Shown here piece after piece: positions 7,877 to 18,402 of a DNA stretch of 64,000 nucleotides. The translations under genes were made by a program, and so were the position numbers. The DNA comes from Sedimenticola sp. (lineage in GTDB: Bacteria > Pseudomonadota > Gammaproteobacteria > Chromatiales > Chromatiaceae), in NCBI GenBank assembly GCA_027068915.1, contig JAMOLT010000048.1:1-64000 (forward strand), in the 5' to 3' direction. Within the stretch, counting starts at the first letter, position 1, and each line of letters begins with the position of its first letter. Below the pieces are notes generated by a model. That model had not been told where the DNA came from. It did not search any database and saw only the letters and a list, made by a program, of their open reading frames with translations.

Positions 7877-8813
7877 AACCCCTCATGACATAGTTCCCAT
7901 GCAAATCATCGTTTCTAATGGGCGGTTGGCACCTGGTAGGTAAGACCGTCGACGAATCTATGGGCATCTGCTAACGAGTCGAGATAAAAAAAATGATCGA
8001 TGGTCATAACGAAATTCTTTTCGTTTGGAGTGAACGGAACAGCAAACCACTTACCACCCTTGATCCCCAAAAAAAAAAAAAATGAAAAGAAGGAGGAAAA
8101 CAGTCACAGACCACAAATCGAATCTTTGGGAGTGATACGCCCCACAAGCACCGAAGCCAAACCCAGACACGAGAACACGGCCCCGCGATTTGCGCCCCAT
8201 AGGACTTGGCATTGACCGATGGGCCGAAGGAGCCGGAGCCAAAACAGGTTCCAGTCGAAAACTGCTCAAATATTAAACTACGCAAGCTACATTGCATGGC
8301 ATAGCGGACTCAACAGTCATGTATGTAACCACGCCATATTTACCATTATTTCAATAGCTTATAACAGATAAACCCTATAGAACTCTGGACTTTTTGTGCT
8401 ATCACCACTATGGTACAGGTTTTGAATAGAAATGGTGTAAAACTGGTACAACACGACCAATGGGAGCAACCCTTTGAGGCGCTCTAAAGGACAAAAGAAC
8501 AGTATCAGGCTATCAGTCATGGCGAATACGCTGAATTCAGCGAGAGTGCTGAGTCTTTGGACCCATTTGCAGCTTAGATGATCAGGCGGACTGTTTCCGA
8601 GTTTATTACCAGCCACCAAAACGGGAAAAAAATGATCTTCTACTACGCCAGCCGGGGGATATACTTGATGACAAAGGGGAAAGGAGAATACTTAAGTGAT
8701 TATCATGCCTTACGGAAAAGACAAGCAGTTCATCTACTATATCTCCCCGCTGCTTAGCTTGCTATCAACACCCCTTTTTCTCAGCAATCCCAACTCTTAG
8801 AGAGGCCAACCAT
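7877..8813. other. 937-bp non-coding region before sspF
   Basis: No credible gene is seen. The region contains a run of 14 A residues (8069-8082). It presumably carries the promoter of sspFGH. An SD-like GAGAGG lies ten bases before the sspF ATG. The rest may be degraded sequence from earlier cargo exchange. Confidence 0.45.
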
Positions 8814-10646
8814 ATGAGCCAGCCAAACGGCTTGATCTCATTTCTGCGTCACTATGGACCTATCCCTACCGGGGACAATATGTATGACGAGTTGATCCAG
8901 ACCGAAATCGAGCGTCACGGGATTGATCCTGTCATTCACATTACGCCAGCGAGACTGAAAGAAGTTAAAGAGAACTTCGAATCGGCAGAACCTCGCAACG
9001 TCATACTGACAGGGACCGCTGGAGATGGTAAAACTTTCCACTGCCGACAAATCTGGGCCATTTTCGACGGCGATGCCGAACATTGGAATATGGGCGAAAA
9101 AATTGTCTCCTTAACGCTTCCTATTTCGGGGAAAAGATTAACCATTGTCAAAGATCTAAGTGAGCTGACTCAAGTCGAAAAGAACAGCATGCTGGCCAAT
9201 CTAGCCGCGTCCGTTGCTGACAAAGATTCCGACAATGTTTATCTGGTCGCCGCCAATGACGGTCAACTCCTTGCGAGTTGGCGTGACTGGTCAGAAAGCC
9301 AAGGAAAGGACGAGTACAAGATCTTCAAAATAGTAGAGGACATGCTTGTTGAGGAGCATACAAGAGACGATGCTCTTCATCTAATTCTCTACAATCTAAG
9401 TCGCCTTGACGCTTCTGAGCATTTTCAGGAGCTCATTGAACAAGTGGTTGAGCATCCACAGTGGTCTCAGTGTAGCGGCTGTGACATGTTGAAGGATGAC
9501 AGCTCAACAACTTGCCCTATTCGTATAAATCGAGAGCGTCTTCGTAATGGGAAAGAAGGGTCGGTATTTCGAAAACGATTAGGAGAACTAATAAAGCTTG
9601 CGCAAGCTAATCGTATGCACATCCCTATCCGGGACTTACTTCTTCTCGGTATCAACATACTGCTAGGAGACCGGCATAGCGGACAAATCTTATTAACCTG
9701 TCGTACGGCAAAAAATCGTGCTGAAAAAGAAGACTATCGCTTAACGAACCCTTATGCGAACGTATTCGGAATGAATCTTTCTGATCGTCAAAGACAACAA
9801 TATCAAGTATTCAACATTTTTGAAGCCTTCGGGATTGGACGGGAAACAGACAACAAATTTGACAATTTACTCATTTACGGATCATACAGCGAATCATCAC
9901 GCTACACTGATTTAGTGTCCAAGGATGCTTATTACGGCGCACCTGCGTATAAATCATATTTACGGGACTACCTTGAAGGAGCACGAGAGAACATCGAGGA
10001 GTTCATGCAGGCGCTTTCAAGACAACGGCAAAGGCTCTTTTTTACTTTGCCTACTGAAAGCACTTTTGATCCTTGGCGTTTAACTGTATATCAGGCGTCA
10101 GGGCAATTCCTGGAATTTGTAGAAGGTCTAAAAAACGGCGGGGACAAATTACGAACAACGGAACTGCTTGTCCGAGGACTAAACAGAACGTTCTGTGGCA
10201 TGATGATAGATGACGGAACGAAACTTTACCTCGCCTCTTCCGGTGGTGATGGTCGAGGTCGGATCTCCTCTCTCCTGAACTATGATTTACCGACAACCCG
10301 CCACAGAAGGGCCCCCTACCTCAACTTTTCACTGGAAGCCGATGATGCTACACCATGTATAAAGATCATTGATCCTACCGCAGACGGTGACGATGTTGTT
10401 GACAGCCTGACTATTCAGCTTACCCATTTTGAGTATCTTATTCGCGTTGCAAGTGGCAGCTTACCAGCAAGTTTTTCTCGTCAATGTAATGAGGACTTCC
10501 TGGACTTCAAATTGAGGCTGATCAATAGACTAGACAACCTGATCGGTGAAGAGCCATCCGGTAATGAAATCAGCTTACAAGCGCTTACGGTGGATGAACA
10601 GGGTCGAGTTCATCCCGATAATGTACGGATCAGGGTGGGGTCATGA
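8814..10646 (+). CDS. sspF: SspF/DptF-like phosphorothioation-dependent restriction ATPase
   Basis: The 610-residue protein has a P-loop, GTAGDGKT, at residues 67-74, and an N-terminal region typical of DptF/DndF-type ATPases. It is the first of three overlapping genes with the sizes and order (about 600, 500 and 1800 residues) of DptFGH/SspFGH. These form the restriction arm that attacks DNA lacking phosphorothioate marks. Because the modification genes in this locus are of the Ssp (single-strand) type, SspF is the better name. The start has GAGAGG upstream. The stop overlaps the sspG start by four bases (ATGA). A paired Cys segment, CSGCDMLKDDSSTTC, could bind metal. Confidence 0.82.
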   Translation: MSQPNGLISFLRHYGPIPTGDNMYDELIQTEIERHGIDPVIHITPARLKEVKENFESAEPRNVILTGTAGDGKTFHCRQIWAIFDGDAEHWNMGEKIVSLTLPISGKRLTIVKDLSELTQVEKNSMLANLAASVADKDSDNVYLVAANDGQLLASWRDWSESQGKDEYKIFKIVEDMLVEEHTRDDALHLILYNLSRLDASEHFQELIEQVVEHPQWSQCSGCDMLKDDSSTTCPIRINRERLRNGKEGSVFRKRLGELIKLAQANRMHIPIRDLLLLGINILLGDRHSGQILLTCRTAKNRAEKEDYRLTNPYANVFGMNLSDRQRQQYQVFNIFEAFGIGRETDNKFDNLLIYGSYSESSRYTDLVSKDAYYGAPAYKSYLRDYLEGARENIEEFMQALSRQRQRLFFTLPTESTFDPWRLTVYQASGQFLEFVEGLKNGGDKLRTTELLVRGLNRTFCGMMIDDGTKLYLASSGGDGRGRISSLLNYDLPTTRHRRAPYLNFSLEADDATPCIKIIDPTADGDDVVDSLTIQLTHFEYLIRVASGSLPASFSRQCNEDFLDFKLRLINRLDNLIGEEPSGNEISLQALTVDEQGRVHPDNVRIRVGS

Positions 10647-12175
10647 ATACACGTCTCGAAGCTCCTGCAAAATACAGAAGCGATGTTAATGTTTGGGTTG
10701 ATGAGGCTATCTGGGGACACCGCCTTTACAATGACCAAACGCCATGGCTTGTATTTTTGGAGTTCCTCGCAATTTTTCAATCAAGGCATTCGGAAGGTAA
10801 CGCGCTGATAGAGAGCCGAAATGCCGGCAGGCATGAGACATTTACGTATCATATTCCTCGCCTTATTCCTTTGCGGCAATTGATCTTTAACAACCCTCAC
10901 ATCCGCCATGTTGAGGACAATCAACAGTCTGATCCAGAAAGATGGCAGGCATGGTTAAGAACATTCTCTTCCGATGATGACTTCGGATATCTACAAGATA
11001 GGCTTGGTTCGTTTACCCGTCTTTCCCGCGTAGTTGAATTTCTTCAAAACACAGCGATTGAGCCGCACCGTCAACGTCGTTGGACATCTCGCTTTCTATT
11101 TCCCTACGGTCCGAACTGCCTTTATGCGGATTTACCGGCCAATATACATGGAAGCCCGGACAGACGTTTCTTCGCAAGAAGCGGCGAGCTTCTTTATCTA
11201 ATGTTAAACCGAAGCGGTCAGGGAAAAGAGTTGGCAGAGATGATCTCTAAGAAATTGCTGTGCCAAAACGATACCTGGAATCGCGTCGTTCATGCACTAT
11301 TGCCTGATGGTTATAGGGTCGATTCAAACATGGTATCAAGCACAATAGGATATCTACCTTTTGCTGATCGACCCGAATACGGAAACCTTGCCGAAACATG
11401 GAATCACCTGCTAAATCTGGATTTGTCTGGCGAAGCGTTGCTCGACCCCTTGATGCGCTTATCTTCATTGCACATGCTCCTGTATATGCTCAAACGAGCT
11501 AATGAAGAAGTGGGCGACACTAGCGAACCAAAGTTTGTGTTGGAAATTGCCTCGCCCCGCAGAACAACCCTTTTCGAACTCTCAAAAGAAAATCTTGGGG
11601 CAAATCGAATGTTATCGTCACGCGCAGTTCGCGCATATGTTGAATCTGCTAAAACAGATGAACGCTGGCACAAAGCATTGCAAGCAAGAGCACCCGTAGA
11701 AGCAGTACGAGAATATCTTACCAAACGGTATGAGTGGCAGCCGGATGATGGCTTACCATCCGGCGATCCAGATACAATCTTTGAAGCGCTAAGAACCTAC
11801 ACTGAAAAACGTCACCAACAGCACGTTGCCAAAGTGCATATGGAATGGGCAAGACAAATTGGATTAGCAGTATCACGGCGAGGCGCGGGAACATGGTACT
11901 CACCAGATGATTCTTTGCTAAAAGCCCTGGTTATGTGTGTTGTAGATGAAGGCCGGGAGGAATATCACCGTTTTCTAGCCAAGCTCTATGACCGATTCCA
12001 TTTGGTGATTGGGGCGAACGAAGCAGAGAAAGCATTTGGAACTCTACCGACTGATCAGAACGCATTCATGCAAAATACTCAGCGCTTAGAACAACGCTTA
12101 AGGACGTTGGGTTTACTACGCCGCCTTTCTGATGATTGCGCCTACGTTGAGAACCCATTTAGGAGCAATAGATGA
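10643..12175 (+). CDS. sspG: SspG/DptG-like restriction subunit
   Basis: The 510-residue protein has no catalytic motif I can recognise, consistent with DptG/SspG, the middle subunit of the FGH restriction complex. The assignment rests on its place between the P-loop protein and the very long HerA/FtsK-like protein and on ATGA overlaps with both, which indicate translational coupling and a stoichiometric complex. It is rich in Arg and aromatic residues and predicted soluble. Confidence 0.75.
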   Translation: MNTRLEAPAKYRSDVNVWVDEAIWGHRLYNDQTPWLVFLEFLAIFQSRHSEGNALIESRNAGRHETFTYHIPRLIPLRQLIFNNPHIRHVEDNQQSDPERWQAWLRTFSSDDDFGYLQDRLGSFTRLSRVVEFLQNTAIEPHRQRRWTSRFLFPYGPNCLYADLPANIHGSPDRRFFARSGELLYLMLNRSGQGKELAEMISKKLLCQNDTWNRVVHALLPDGYRVDSNMVSSTIGYLPFADRPEYGNLAETWNHLLNLDLSGEALLDPLMRLSSLHMLLYMLKRANEEVGDTSEPKFVLEIASPRRTTLFELSKENLGANRMLSSRAVRAYVESAKTDERWHKALQARAPVEAVREYLTKRYEWQPDDGLPSGDPDTIFEALRTYTEKRHQQHVAKVHMEWARQIGLAVSRRGAGTWYSPDDSLLKALVMCVVDEGREEYHRFLAKLYDRFHLVIGANEAEKAFGTLPTDQNAFMQNTQRLEQRLRTLGLLRRLSDDCAYVENPFRSNR

Positions 12176-15100
12176 CAAGAAATGAACTCATCGCAGCGGT
12201 CGCTCTAGATTTTATAAAAAATCACCTTGATCAGGAGCCAGATGGCTCAATGCGCTTTTGTATGGTCGGACTGGAAGCATCACTCGTGCGCTCCATTTCA
12301 GAAGCCGTATTGGCTGACTCAGATACGTCATCTGATGTTGACGTGAGAATTCCGAGTTTATTCGATCCTGAAAACGTTCTTCCTGCTCGCGCAATAAGCG
12401 ATCAGTCCATCACACATTGGCGTCATTGCCGACTACCGGGCAACATACGTGCTGTACTATTTGCAGCATCGCAGGAGGAGCTTCAGCGGAATGATAAGAG
12501 CGTTGAGAAAATAACAAAAATTGAAACAGACACACTGAGGGCTCACTATGACGCATGGATTGATCAAGTTGGGTTGACCTCGATCTATCTCGATGGATCT
12601 AAGCGCAAGCATCTACTTACCGCCCTTCAGTCGGCAAACAATACTCATGCAGCGCGAACAATTAAGACATTTGCTGATTTTGTTCTGTCTATCGCCGAAG
12701 GAATTATCAACAAGGGGCTCCCTCTTCAAAAAGCAATTGATAATGCTCTTCCAAGCTTAAAGCTTCCACGGTATTCAGGTTACTTTGATCGCATACCAGA
12801 AAAAAAACGCAATTCAACCAAAGAATGGGACAAAATATTTAAAGGGTTACATAGTAAAGTTCGTCCTCTTCTCGTACAAGAGACTCAAAAAGGAGAGCCG
12901 ATTCCACGAGAGCAACTGCGCACTAACTATGATGATATTTCCGACCGTCTAGACGACGCTGATCGCCAGGTAATTGAAACTTTTTTGAATGCTGATTTAC
13001 GGATTGATGATTGGTCCGACGCACAAAAAGGATTGGTTGGCTTAGATTGGCGGTCCATCTCCGATCTTTTTGAAGGAATTACTAAAACCTCATCAACACC
13101 TTTGGGAGAAGAAACAATCAAATTCTTTGATGATGAATTCGATGACTTGCTCGAAGAGGAAAATCGGGAACTTCTTTCAATTAGTTTTCCTAAAGACCCA
13201 TCGGACGATTTGCGGGATTTTTTTGAGACGCACCAAGAACATTTTGCACGTGATAAGAAGTTATCTGCAAAATGGGAGCGTTACATTTATCGCAACCCTC
13301 AAACCTATAATAATTTTCTGGTTGGGCTACTGGACACACTGGATAGCTTACGCCGCAGAGTCAGTGATGAAGATTTAATAGAAAAAAAATTAGTAATTCG
13401 CATTCCCAATGCCAGAGAGAAAAGTTTCTGGCGTGGTAAGAACCCAAAAGTCGCACGATATTTCGCATTTCGATACCGGGGACTGCAAGATGTCTTGGGA
13501 CGCCAAGTCGAAATAGATTTTGGCAAGATTATGGAATTTTACTTTCCACAAGTCGATGATGATCTTGCCAAAACCACATCCGGTTCTAAGGAGGCTCGAT
13601 CTATCAAGTTCGAGGCCATTCTCGATCCAGCGGGAGCTAAGGCCAAGCTTATTTTTCACTGGGAGATGCCTGTTAATGCGATTGCAACGGCAATGCCGGA
13701 GGACTTGGTGAATGTAGCTAATCAACAAGAACGGCAGGCACTATTGCCCACGGCGGACATCACCAGACAATCCGTTAGTGCAAAAGGAAGCATTCAGCGC
13801 ATCACATTAAATGATGTAAACACAATCCGTGATGTTACAAATACAAATGATGGAAAACTTGTTGCGCCAAACAAGGAAAGCGGTGATAGAAGCGAAGCTT
13901 TTCTTACCAAGCTGACGGAGCTTTCTGGCATATTGGGACCAGAAGCGACCCAGGTTATTACCGATCAATTTGAAGCCTTCCGTATTACCTATACAAAGGC
14001 TATTCGTGATTGGGTTTCACCGGAAGGATCAGGGATAGGTTCAGAAGGATTTTTACAGCAGGCAGAAGCATATGATGAGTTACTCATTGCGTTGTCAACG
14101 CAGGCAAGCAACGATCTTGCCAGAGAAAAGCTTTGGCAGGAAATCCTACGATTTGGTGTAGCGAATGTCGGTGCCGGGAGCCCGGCTGCCATCATCACAC
14201 CGTGGCATCCTCTGCGCCTTGCCGAAATTCACATTAAAGCTAGCCAGGCTGCAAATCTCGTGAATGATGTCCTCAATGCGAAAGAGGATGATATTTTTCG
14301 CGCGGACCTTCTATTTTCTCAGGTTCAATTTGAACTACTTGCAAACTTTTATCCGGAGGTTTGTATCGGGTTTGATCGCGATCAACCGATACTCCTTGCT
14401 GCGGCTGACACATCTTATGACTATACACTTGCTGAACTACCTATAAAGAGAAACCGGCAAGACGGGGATGACGCACTTGATATAGAGCCAGGTATTGCAG
14501 CCAAGGCCTTTGGCAATGTCGGCGAACAGTATTTGAAACTTTTGCCTCACGAGCGCAGCAACTTTTCGGTTGTCCTGTATAACGCAGAATCCAAAGCATT
14601 GCCGAGTGCTTTGGCATCAGAGCTTTCCAGCAAAGTTGAACAAGAGAACCAAATACAGTGTGACCTCTTACTAACACATTCAGATCCCAAGCGAGTTAGA
14701 CGGATTTATGAGCAACAGAATATCGCCATTAACGAGGAATCCGGTTCAGTCCTGGCCAGCGAAGCGGCCAGTAATTTTCTTTCCAGGCTTCGCGTAGGTT
14801 TTCTTGACGCAGCGAATATCCCGGATGGCGACAACGACCGTGCTTCCGACCTGGTGACTCTTCAAGATGTTGTAGCCCGAAACGCAAAGCTTGTTTGGAA
14901 AATAGCCCCCGGTAATAGACGCCCCGTTCTGTTGACTCATGTTCCGGCACGCTGGTCCCGTCGTCGCCCAATTGGCGTAGCCGATACGGCGACATCTGTT
15001 TATTTAACTTGCCCCGTGCAGCCACGACCGGGACAAAGCTACCTAAACCTCATTCATGTATTTCTTATGGGAGATAACGCGCTGCCGGGGGATGTAATCC

Positions 15101-17514
15101 CCGCCCGCGAGGTTAATTTTCGCGACGGCGATATAGGCGACATATTCACTCGAACCCACAAGATTGGCGAATGGGTTGTGAACTTCGATGAATTAGTTGA
15201 CCGCCGCCTCCTGAGTAACAATGGAGTTCGCGTAATTCGTCATATACGAGACCGCCAGGTAGATCGTAATATCGTTGTATCAACCACATCTAAACCCAAA
15301 CTCTTGCGTATACTCCTCAAAGAACGTTTGGACACACTCGATCCTGCAATTACTTCGGAAAATGAATCCATCATTGACCAACTCATTGACCGAGCCAATA
15401 CGCTGTCCGGTCAAGTAGTCATGCGCGCTGCCCGTTATGGCCATTATGCAAATGAATTGCTTGGCATCGTACTATCCATGGAGGAAATTCGTAACAAGCT
15501 AGGTGATTCAAGCTTGCCCATAGGATGGTATTTTCTGGATGATTTCGCATCGTGGTTTGGACAACGTGAAGAGCAAATTGCCGATATCATGGCTATCGCC
15601 CCCCGTATTGTCTATGGCAAGCCGGTTCTCAAAGTGGCGGTATCAGAAGCAAAATTTGTCAGTTCTCGCGGGCACAGATCGCAGGCTAAGAAGTCAGCCA
15701 AACAACTTGAAGAAACTGTAGCACGCTTAGGTCGCGCCATTGATCCCAGTCACAAACGGATAGACCGTGATATCTGGCTTAATCGTATCGGCGACTTCAT
15801 GATTGAAGGCATGGAGCCGTTTGACCCTGCATTATTGAATGGCTGGGATTTGCACAAGTGGTCAGACGAAGTTAGACAGGACAAGATACCAATACAGCTA
15901 GCGGGCTTTTCACATGTTTTTGTTCACGACAACGATGAGTATGTTGATGGTAGTGATGCTAAGTCTTTGAAAGGCATGCCTCACTGTGCTCAGCAGATAT
16001 TTGACAAAACCGATGTAGCTGGGGCATTCCGCGTACTTGCCGATAAAGGTAAAGCCGCTGGAGCACAACCGGAATCCGATGGCGGTACGTGGAGTGAGGC
16101 TCTTGTTTCCACAGGAACAGTTTCAGGCGCTCCCGAGACAACGGCTGACTCTGGGGTAACCACTCAATCTAATTCTCCTACGCCCAAGCCCGTAGGGCGT
16201 ACTCTTGTAAGTGAGCCAAAAATCATAGTCGAACCCGCTACTGTTACCCCTGATCCAACCGAAGATGGCACATCACCCCAACCGGACGCCACGACAGAAG
16301 AAACCCGGCCCACGATTTCAGATAAACTGTTGGACATGTGGCCGTCGCGACAACTCGCTGAATGGGTCGATAAGGGTGCTGCCTCTGAGGAAGAAGATGA
16401 GGACACCAAAGCCTGGCTTGATAATACGGTTAAAGCCTTACAAAGAGCATTGCGCGGATATGAAATGACTGCCGAACTGGTTGGTTCAAGGCTCACGCCA
16501 AACGCTGCCCTTGTCCGCTTCAGAGGTTCAGATGACCTCACAGTTCCCAAAGTTGAGAAGAAGCGTCAAGAACTGCTAACCTCTCATGCTGTTGATGTGA
16601 TCAACGTACTAGCTGCTCCGATGGAAATTATTATAATGGTCAAACGACCACATCGAGCAGTCCTGCGGTTGCAGGATCTTTGGCGAAGACGGAAACTTCC
16701 CTCAACAGCGCCGGAATCCAATACTAGCCTGCTGCTAGGTGCGAAAGAAGCTGATGGTGAAATCCTATATCTGAACGTCGGCAACGAATTTGGAGGGCAC
16801 CAATCTCACGGACCCCACACCTTGATTGCTGGTGAAACAGGCAGCGGTAAAGGCGTTCTAGTCCAATCATTGCTTCTAGATATTTGCGCAACAAACTCTC
16901 CCGAAAACGCACGTATCCGCATGATTGATCCCAAAGCCGGGATTGATTTTCCCTGGCTACGCAACATGCCTCATCTTGATGGCGACCTCATCACTGAGCA
17001 AGCCGAAGCCATACAAGCTCTTGAAGAGTTGGTAGCCGAAATGGAAAGAAGGAACCGGCTGCTTGCCGAAGCGGGTGTCACCAAACTTGATAACTATAAC
17101 CGCAAAGTTCCACCATCAGAACAACTTCCACGAATCTGGTTGTTCCATGATGAATTGGCAGACTGGATGATGATTAATGAGTACAGAGACGCAATTGATT
17201 TGAATGCAAGCCGCTTGGGAGTCAAGGCACGCGCAGCAGGAATCAACCTCGTACTGATTACACAGAGGCCAGATAAAGACGCCTTGCCGATGCAGCTCCG
17301 TGCTAACTTAACGAATAGGCTAGTTTTAAAGGTTGCAGATAAGAAAAACTCTATGCTAGTTCTTGATGAGCCCGGTGCCGAAAGATTGCTCGGTCGCGGC
17401 CATCTAGCTGCAAAGCTGTCAGGAGAAGGAAGAGTTATTCTGGCGCAAGTTCCGTTTGCTTCTGAAGATGAAATAGCTGAATTGGCTCAATTGATTTCAA
17501 CTGCACATAGATAG
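12172..17514 (+). CDS. sspH: SspH/DptH-like restriction translocase/nuclease
   Basis: The 1780-residue protein ends in an FtsK/HerA-like ATPase. Walker A GETGSGKG starts at G1554 (K1560), and Walker B WLFHDELADW contains D1660-E1661. Between them is a conserved IDPKAGIDF. A possible PD-(D/E)xK nuclease core precedes this: D1123-D1124, then VAVSEAKF with E1159 and K1161. A low-complexity Thr/Pro/Ser linker (~1340-1390) separates the two halves. This arrangement fits DptH/SspH, the largest subunit of the phosphorothioation-dependent restriction complex. The nuclease reading is my inference from motif spacing. It is translated by overlap (ATGA) with sspG. Confidence 0.82.
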   Translation: MTRNELIAAVALDFIKNHLDQEPDGSMRFCMVGLEASLVRSISEAVLADSDTSSDVDVRIPSLFDPENVLPARAISDQSITHWRHCRLPGNIRAVLFAASQEELQRNDKSVEKITKIETDTLRAHYDAWIDQVGLTSIYLDGSKRKHLLTALQSANNTHAARTIKTFADFVLSIAEGIINKGLPLQKAIDNALPSLKLPRYSGYFDRIPEKKRNSTKEWDKIFKGLHSKVRPLLVQETQKGEPIPREQLRTNYDDISDRLDDADRQVIETFLNADLRIDDWSDAQKGLVGLDWRSISDLFEGITKTSSTPLGEETIKFFDDEFDDLLEEENRELLSISFPKDPSDDLRDFFETHQEHFARDKKLSAKWERYIYRNPQTYNNFLVGLLDTLDSLRRRVSDEDLIEKKLVIRIPNAREKSFWRGKNPKVARYFAFRYRGLQDVLGRQVEIDFGKIMEFYFPQVDDDLAKTTSGSKEARSIKFEAILDPAGAKAKLIFHWEMPVNAIATAMPEDLVNVANQQERQALLPTADITRQSVSAKGSIQRITLNDVNTIRDVTNTNDGKLVAPNKESGDRSEAFLTKLTELSGILGPEATQVITDQFEAFRITYTKAIRDWVSPEGSGIGSEGFLQQAEAYDELLIALSTQASNDLAREKLWQEILRFGVANVGAGSPAAIITPWHPLRLAEIHIKASQAANLVNDVLNAKEDDIFRADLLFSQVQFELLANFYPEVCIGFDRDQPILLAAADTSYDYTLAELPIKRNRQDGDDALDIEPGIAAKAFGNVGEQYLKLLPHERSNFSVVLYNAESKALPSALASELSSKVEQENQIQCDLLLTHSDPKRVRRIYEQQNIAINEESGSVLASEAASNFLSRLRVGFLDAANIPDGDNDRASDLVTLQDVVARNAKLVWKIAPGNRRPVLLTHVPARWSRRRPIGVADTATSVYLTCPVQPRPGQSYLNLIHVFLMGDNALPGDVIPAREVNFRDGDIGDIFTRTHKIGEWVVNFDELVDRRLLSNNGVRVIRHIRDRQVDRNIVVSTTSKPKLLRILLKERLDTLDPAITSENESIIDQLIDRANTLSGQVVMRAARYGHYANELLGIVLSMEEIRNKLGDSSLPIGWYFLDDFASWFGQREEQIADIMAIAPRIVYGKPVLKVAVSEAKFVSSRGHRSQAKKSAKQLEETVARLGRAIDPSHKRIDRDIWLNRIGDFMIEGMEPFDPALLNGWDLHKWSDEVRQDKIPIQLAGFSHVFVHDNDEYVDGSDAKSLKGMPHCAQQIFDKTDVAGAFRVLADKGKAAGAQPESDGGTWSEALVSTGTVSGAPETTADSGVTTQSNSPTPKPVGRTLVSEPKIIVEPATVTPDPTEDGTSPQPDATTEETRPTISDKLLDMWPSRQLAEWVDKGAASEEEDEDTKAWLDNTVKALQRALRGYEMTAELVGSRLTPNAALVRFRGSDDLTVPKVEKKRQELLTSHAVDVINVLAAPMEIIIMVKRPHRAVLRLQDLWRRRKLPSTAPESNTSLLLGAKEADGEILYLNVGNEFGGHQSHGPHTLIAGETGSGKGVLVQSLLLDICATNSPENARIRMIDPKAGIDFPWLRNMPHLDGDLITEQAEAIQALEELVAEMERRNRLLAEAGVTKLDNYNRKVPPSEQLPRIWLFHDELADWMMINEYRDAIDLNASRLGVKARAAGINLVLITQRPDKDALPMQLRANLTNRLVLKVADKKNSMLVLDEPGAERLLGRGHLAAKLSGEGRVILAQVPFASEDEIAELAQLISTAHR

Positions 17515-17520
17515 AATTCA

Positions 17521-18402
17521 ATGAATTCAAATTTCTCAACCACTTCAGAAGTAGTTCAACTTACTGAACATTTCGCCAGACTATGTAGATTCCTATATCG
17601 AGATGCTACTATTGTTGAAAAACCAGGCATTGAATCAACTGAACCACATAAAACACAAGAATTTTGGAAAGTAATAGCGGAACCACTAAGAATAGGCGGT
17701 AGCATTAATAATGTACAAGTAACTACCAATTTTATTGACCCCGGTGACAGCTTAATGTGCGGTCAAGCGTGGGACTATGAATGCACATTGAGTAAAGTCA
17801 CTTCTCTTTATGCTCTAGAAATGACGCGCTTCACATGGGCCTGGATAGCATTTGAGAATACCGCAAGCCGTTGCTGCTCACATATCAAAGGCGAGGAGCC
17901 AACTGCTAGCATTATTAACTACCTAAAAACAAATTCAAGTATTAATAATTTTAAGGGACTATTGAGTATCTATGGTGTCGCTGAAAACCTAGCGAGTGAT
18001 GAAGCATTACAAGCTACAAAACATTCCGCAAATCGCACAGATAGCTCCCCTTATCTTTACATTCATTTATGCCGAGAGGTACGAAATGAGCTCCACTCAC
18101 ATTTTGAAAGTATAGAGCCATTCTTCAACGAAGATGATATTACCCTTGAAATCGACTCAAAAATCACTCTTCTTAAATCCCTTTCCCACCTACTGCTGTT
18201 TTCCATTCAAGCCGTGTTATATGCTTACTTTAGAAGTTCAAGTACAATTACTGGACGCCTGACGGAATCACAAGGAATCCCTAATAACGTGGAACTTTCA
18301 AGAGCACTCGAAATATTACATTTAGATAATCAAACAAATACATTTCAAGCAGATGATCAAACAAATGCATATCAAGGAAAATTGGAATTGGATGAATACT
18401 GA
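17521..18402 (+). CDS. HEPN-like protein of unknown function in the Ssp locus
   Basis: The 293-residue protein begins six bases after sspH on the same strand and ends directly against the convergent sspD stop, so it is embedded in the phosphorothioation locus. It contains LCREVRNELHSHFESI, with R188-N189-x4-H194. This fits the R-(N/D/H)-x(4-6)-H motif of HEPN ribonucleases found in many toxin and abortive-infection proteins. The flanking helices are mostly alpha-helical in character. No close family is recognised and it is not part of the published SspABCD-FGH set as I know it. The gene is visibly A+T-rich and lacks an obvious Shine-Dalgarno site, suggesting coupling to sspH. It could instead be a structural HEPN-type protein with no nuclease activity. 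Confidence 0.72.
   Translation: MNSNFSTTSEVVQLTEHFARLCRFLYRDATIVEKPGIESTEPHKTQEFWKVIAEPLRIGGSINNVQVTTNFIDPGDSLMCGQAWDYECTLSKVTSLYALEMTRFTWAWIAFENTASRCCSHIKGEEPTASIINYLKTNSSINNFKGLLSIYGVAENLASDEALQATKHSANRTDSSPYLYIHLCREVRNELHSHFESIEPFFNEDDITLEIDSKITLLKSLSHLLLFSIQAVLYAYFRSSSTITGRLTESQGIPNNVELSRALEILHLDNQTNTFQADDQTNAYQGKLELDEY
18325..18378 (+). repeat. Imperfect 27-bp tandem repeat inside the HEPN-like gene
   Basis: Two adjacent 27-bp units (18325-18351, 18352-18378) differ at a few bases and encode DNQTNTFQA and DDQTNAYQG near the C-terminus. This in-frame duplication may be a recent slippage product. Confidence 0.75.

Noticed and set aside
8069-8082. Run of 14 A residues as a functional slippage site
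   Set aside because: It lies in non-coding DNA with no reading frame across it; noted only as a sequence feature.
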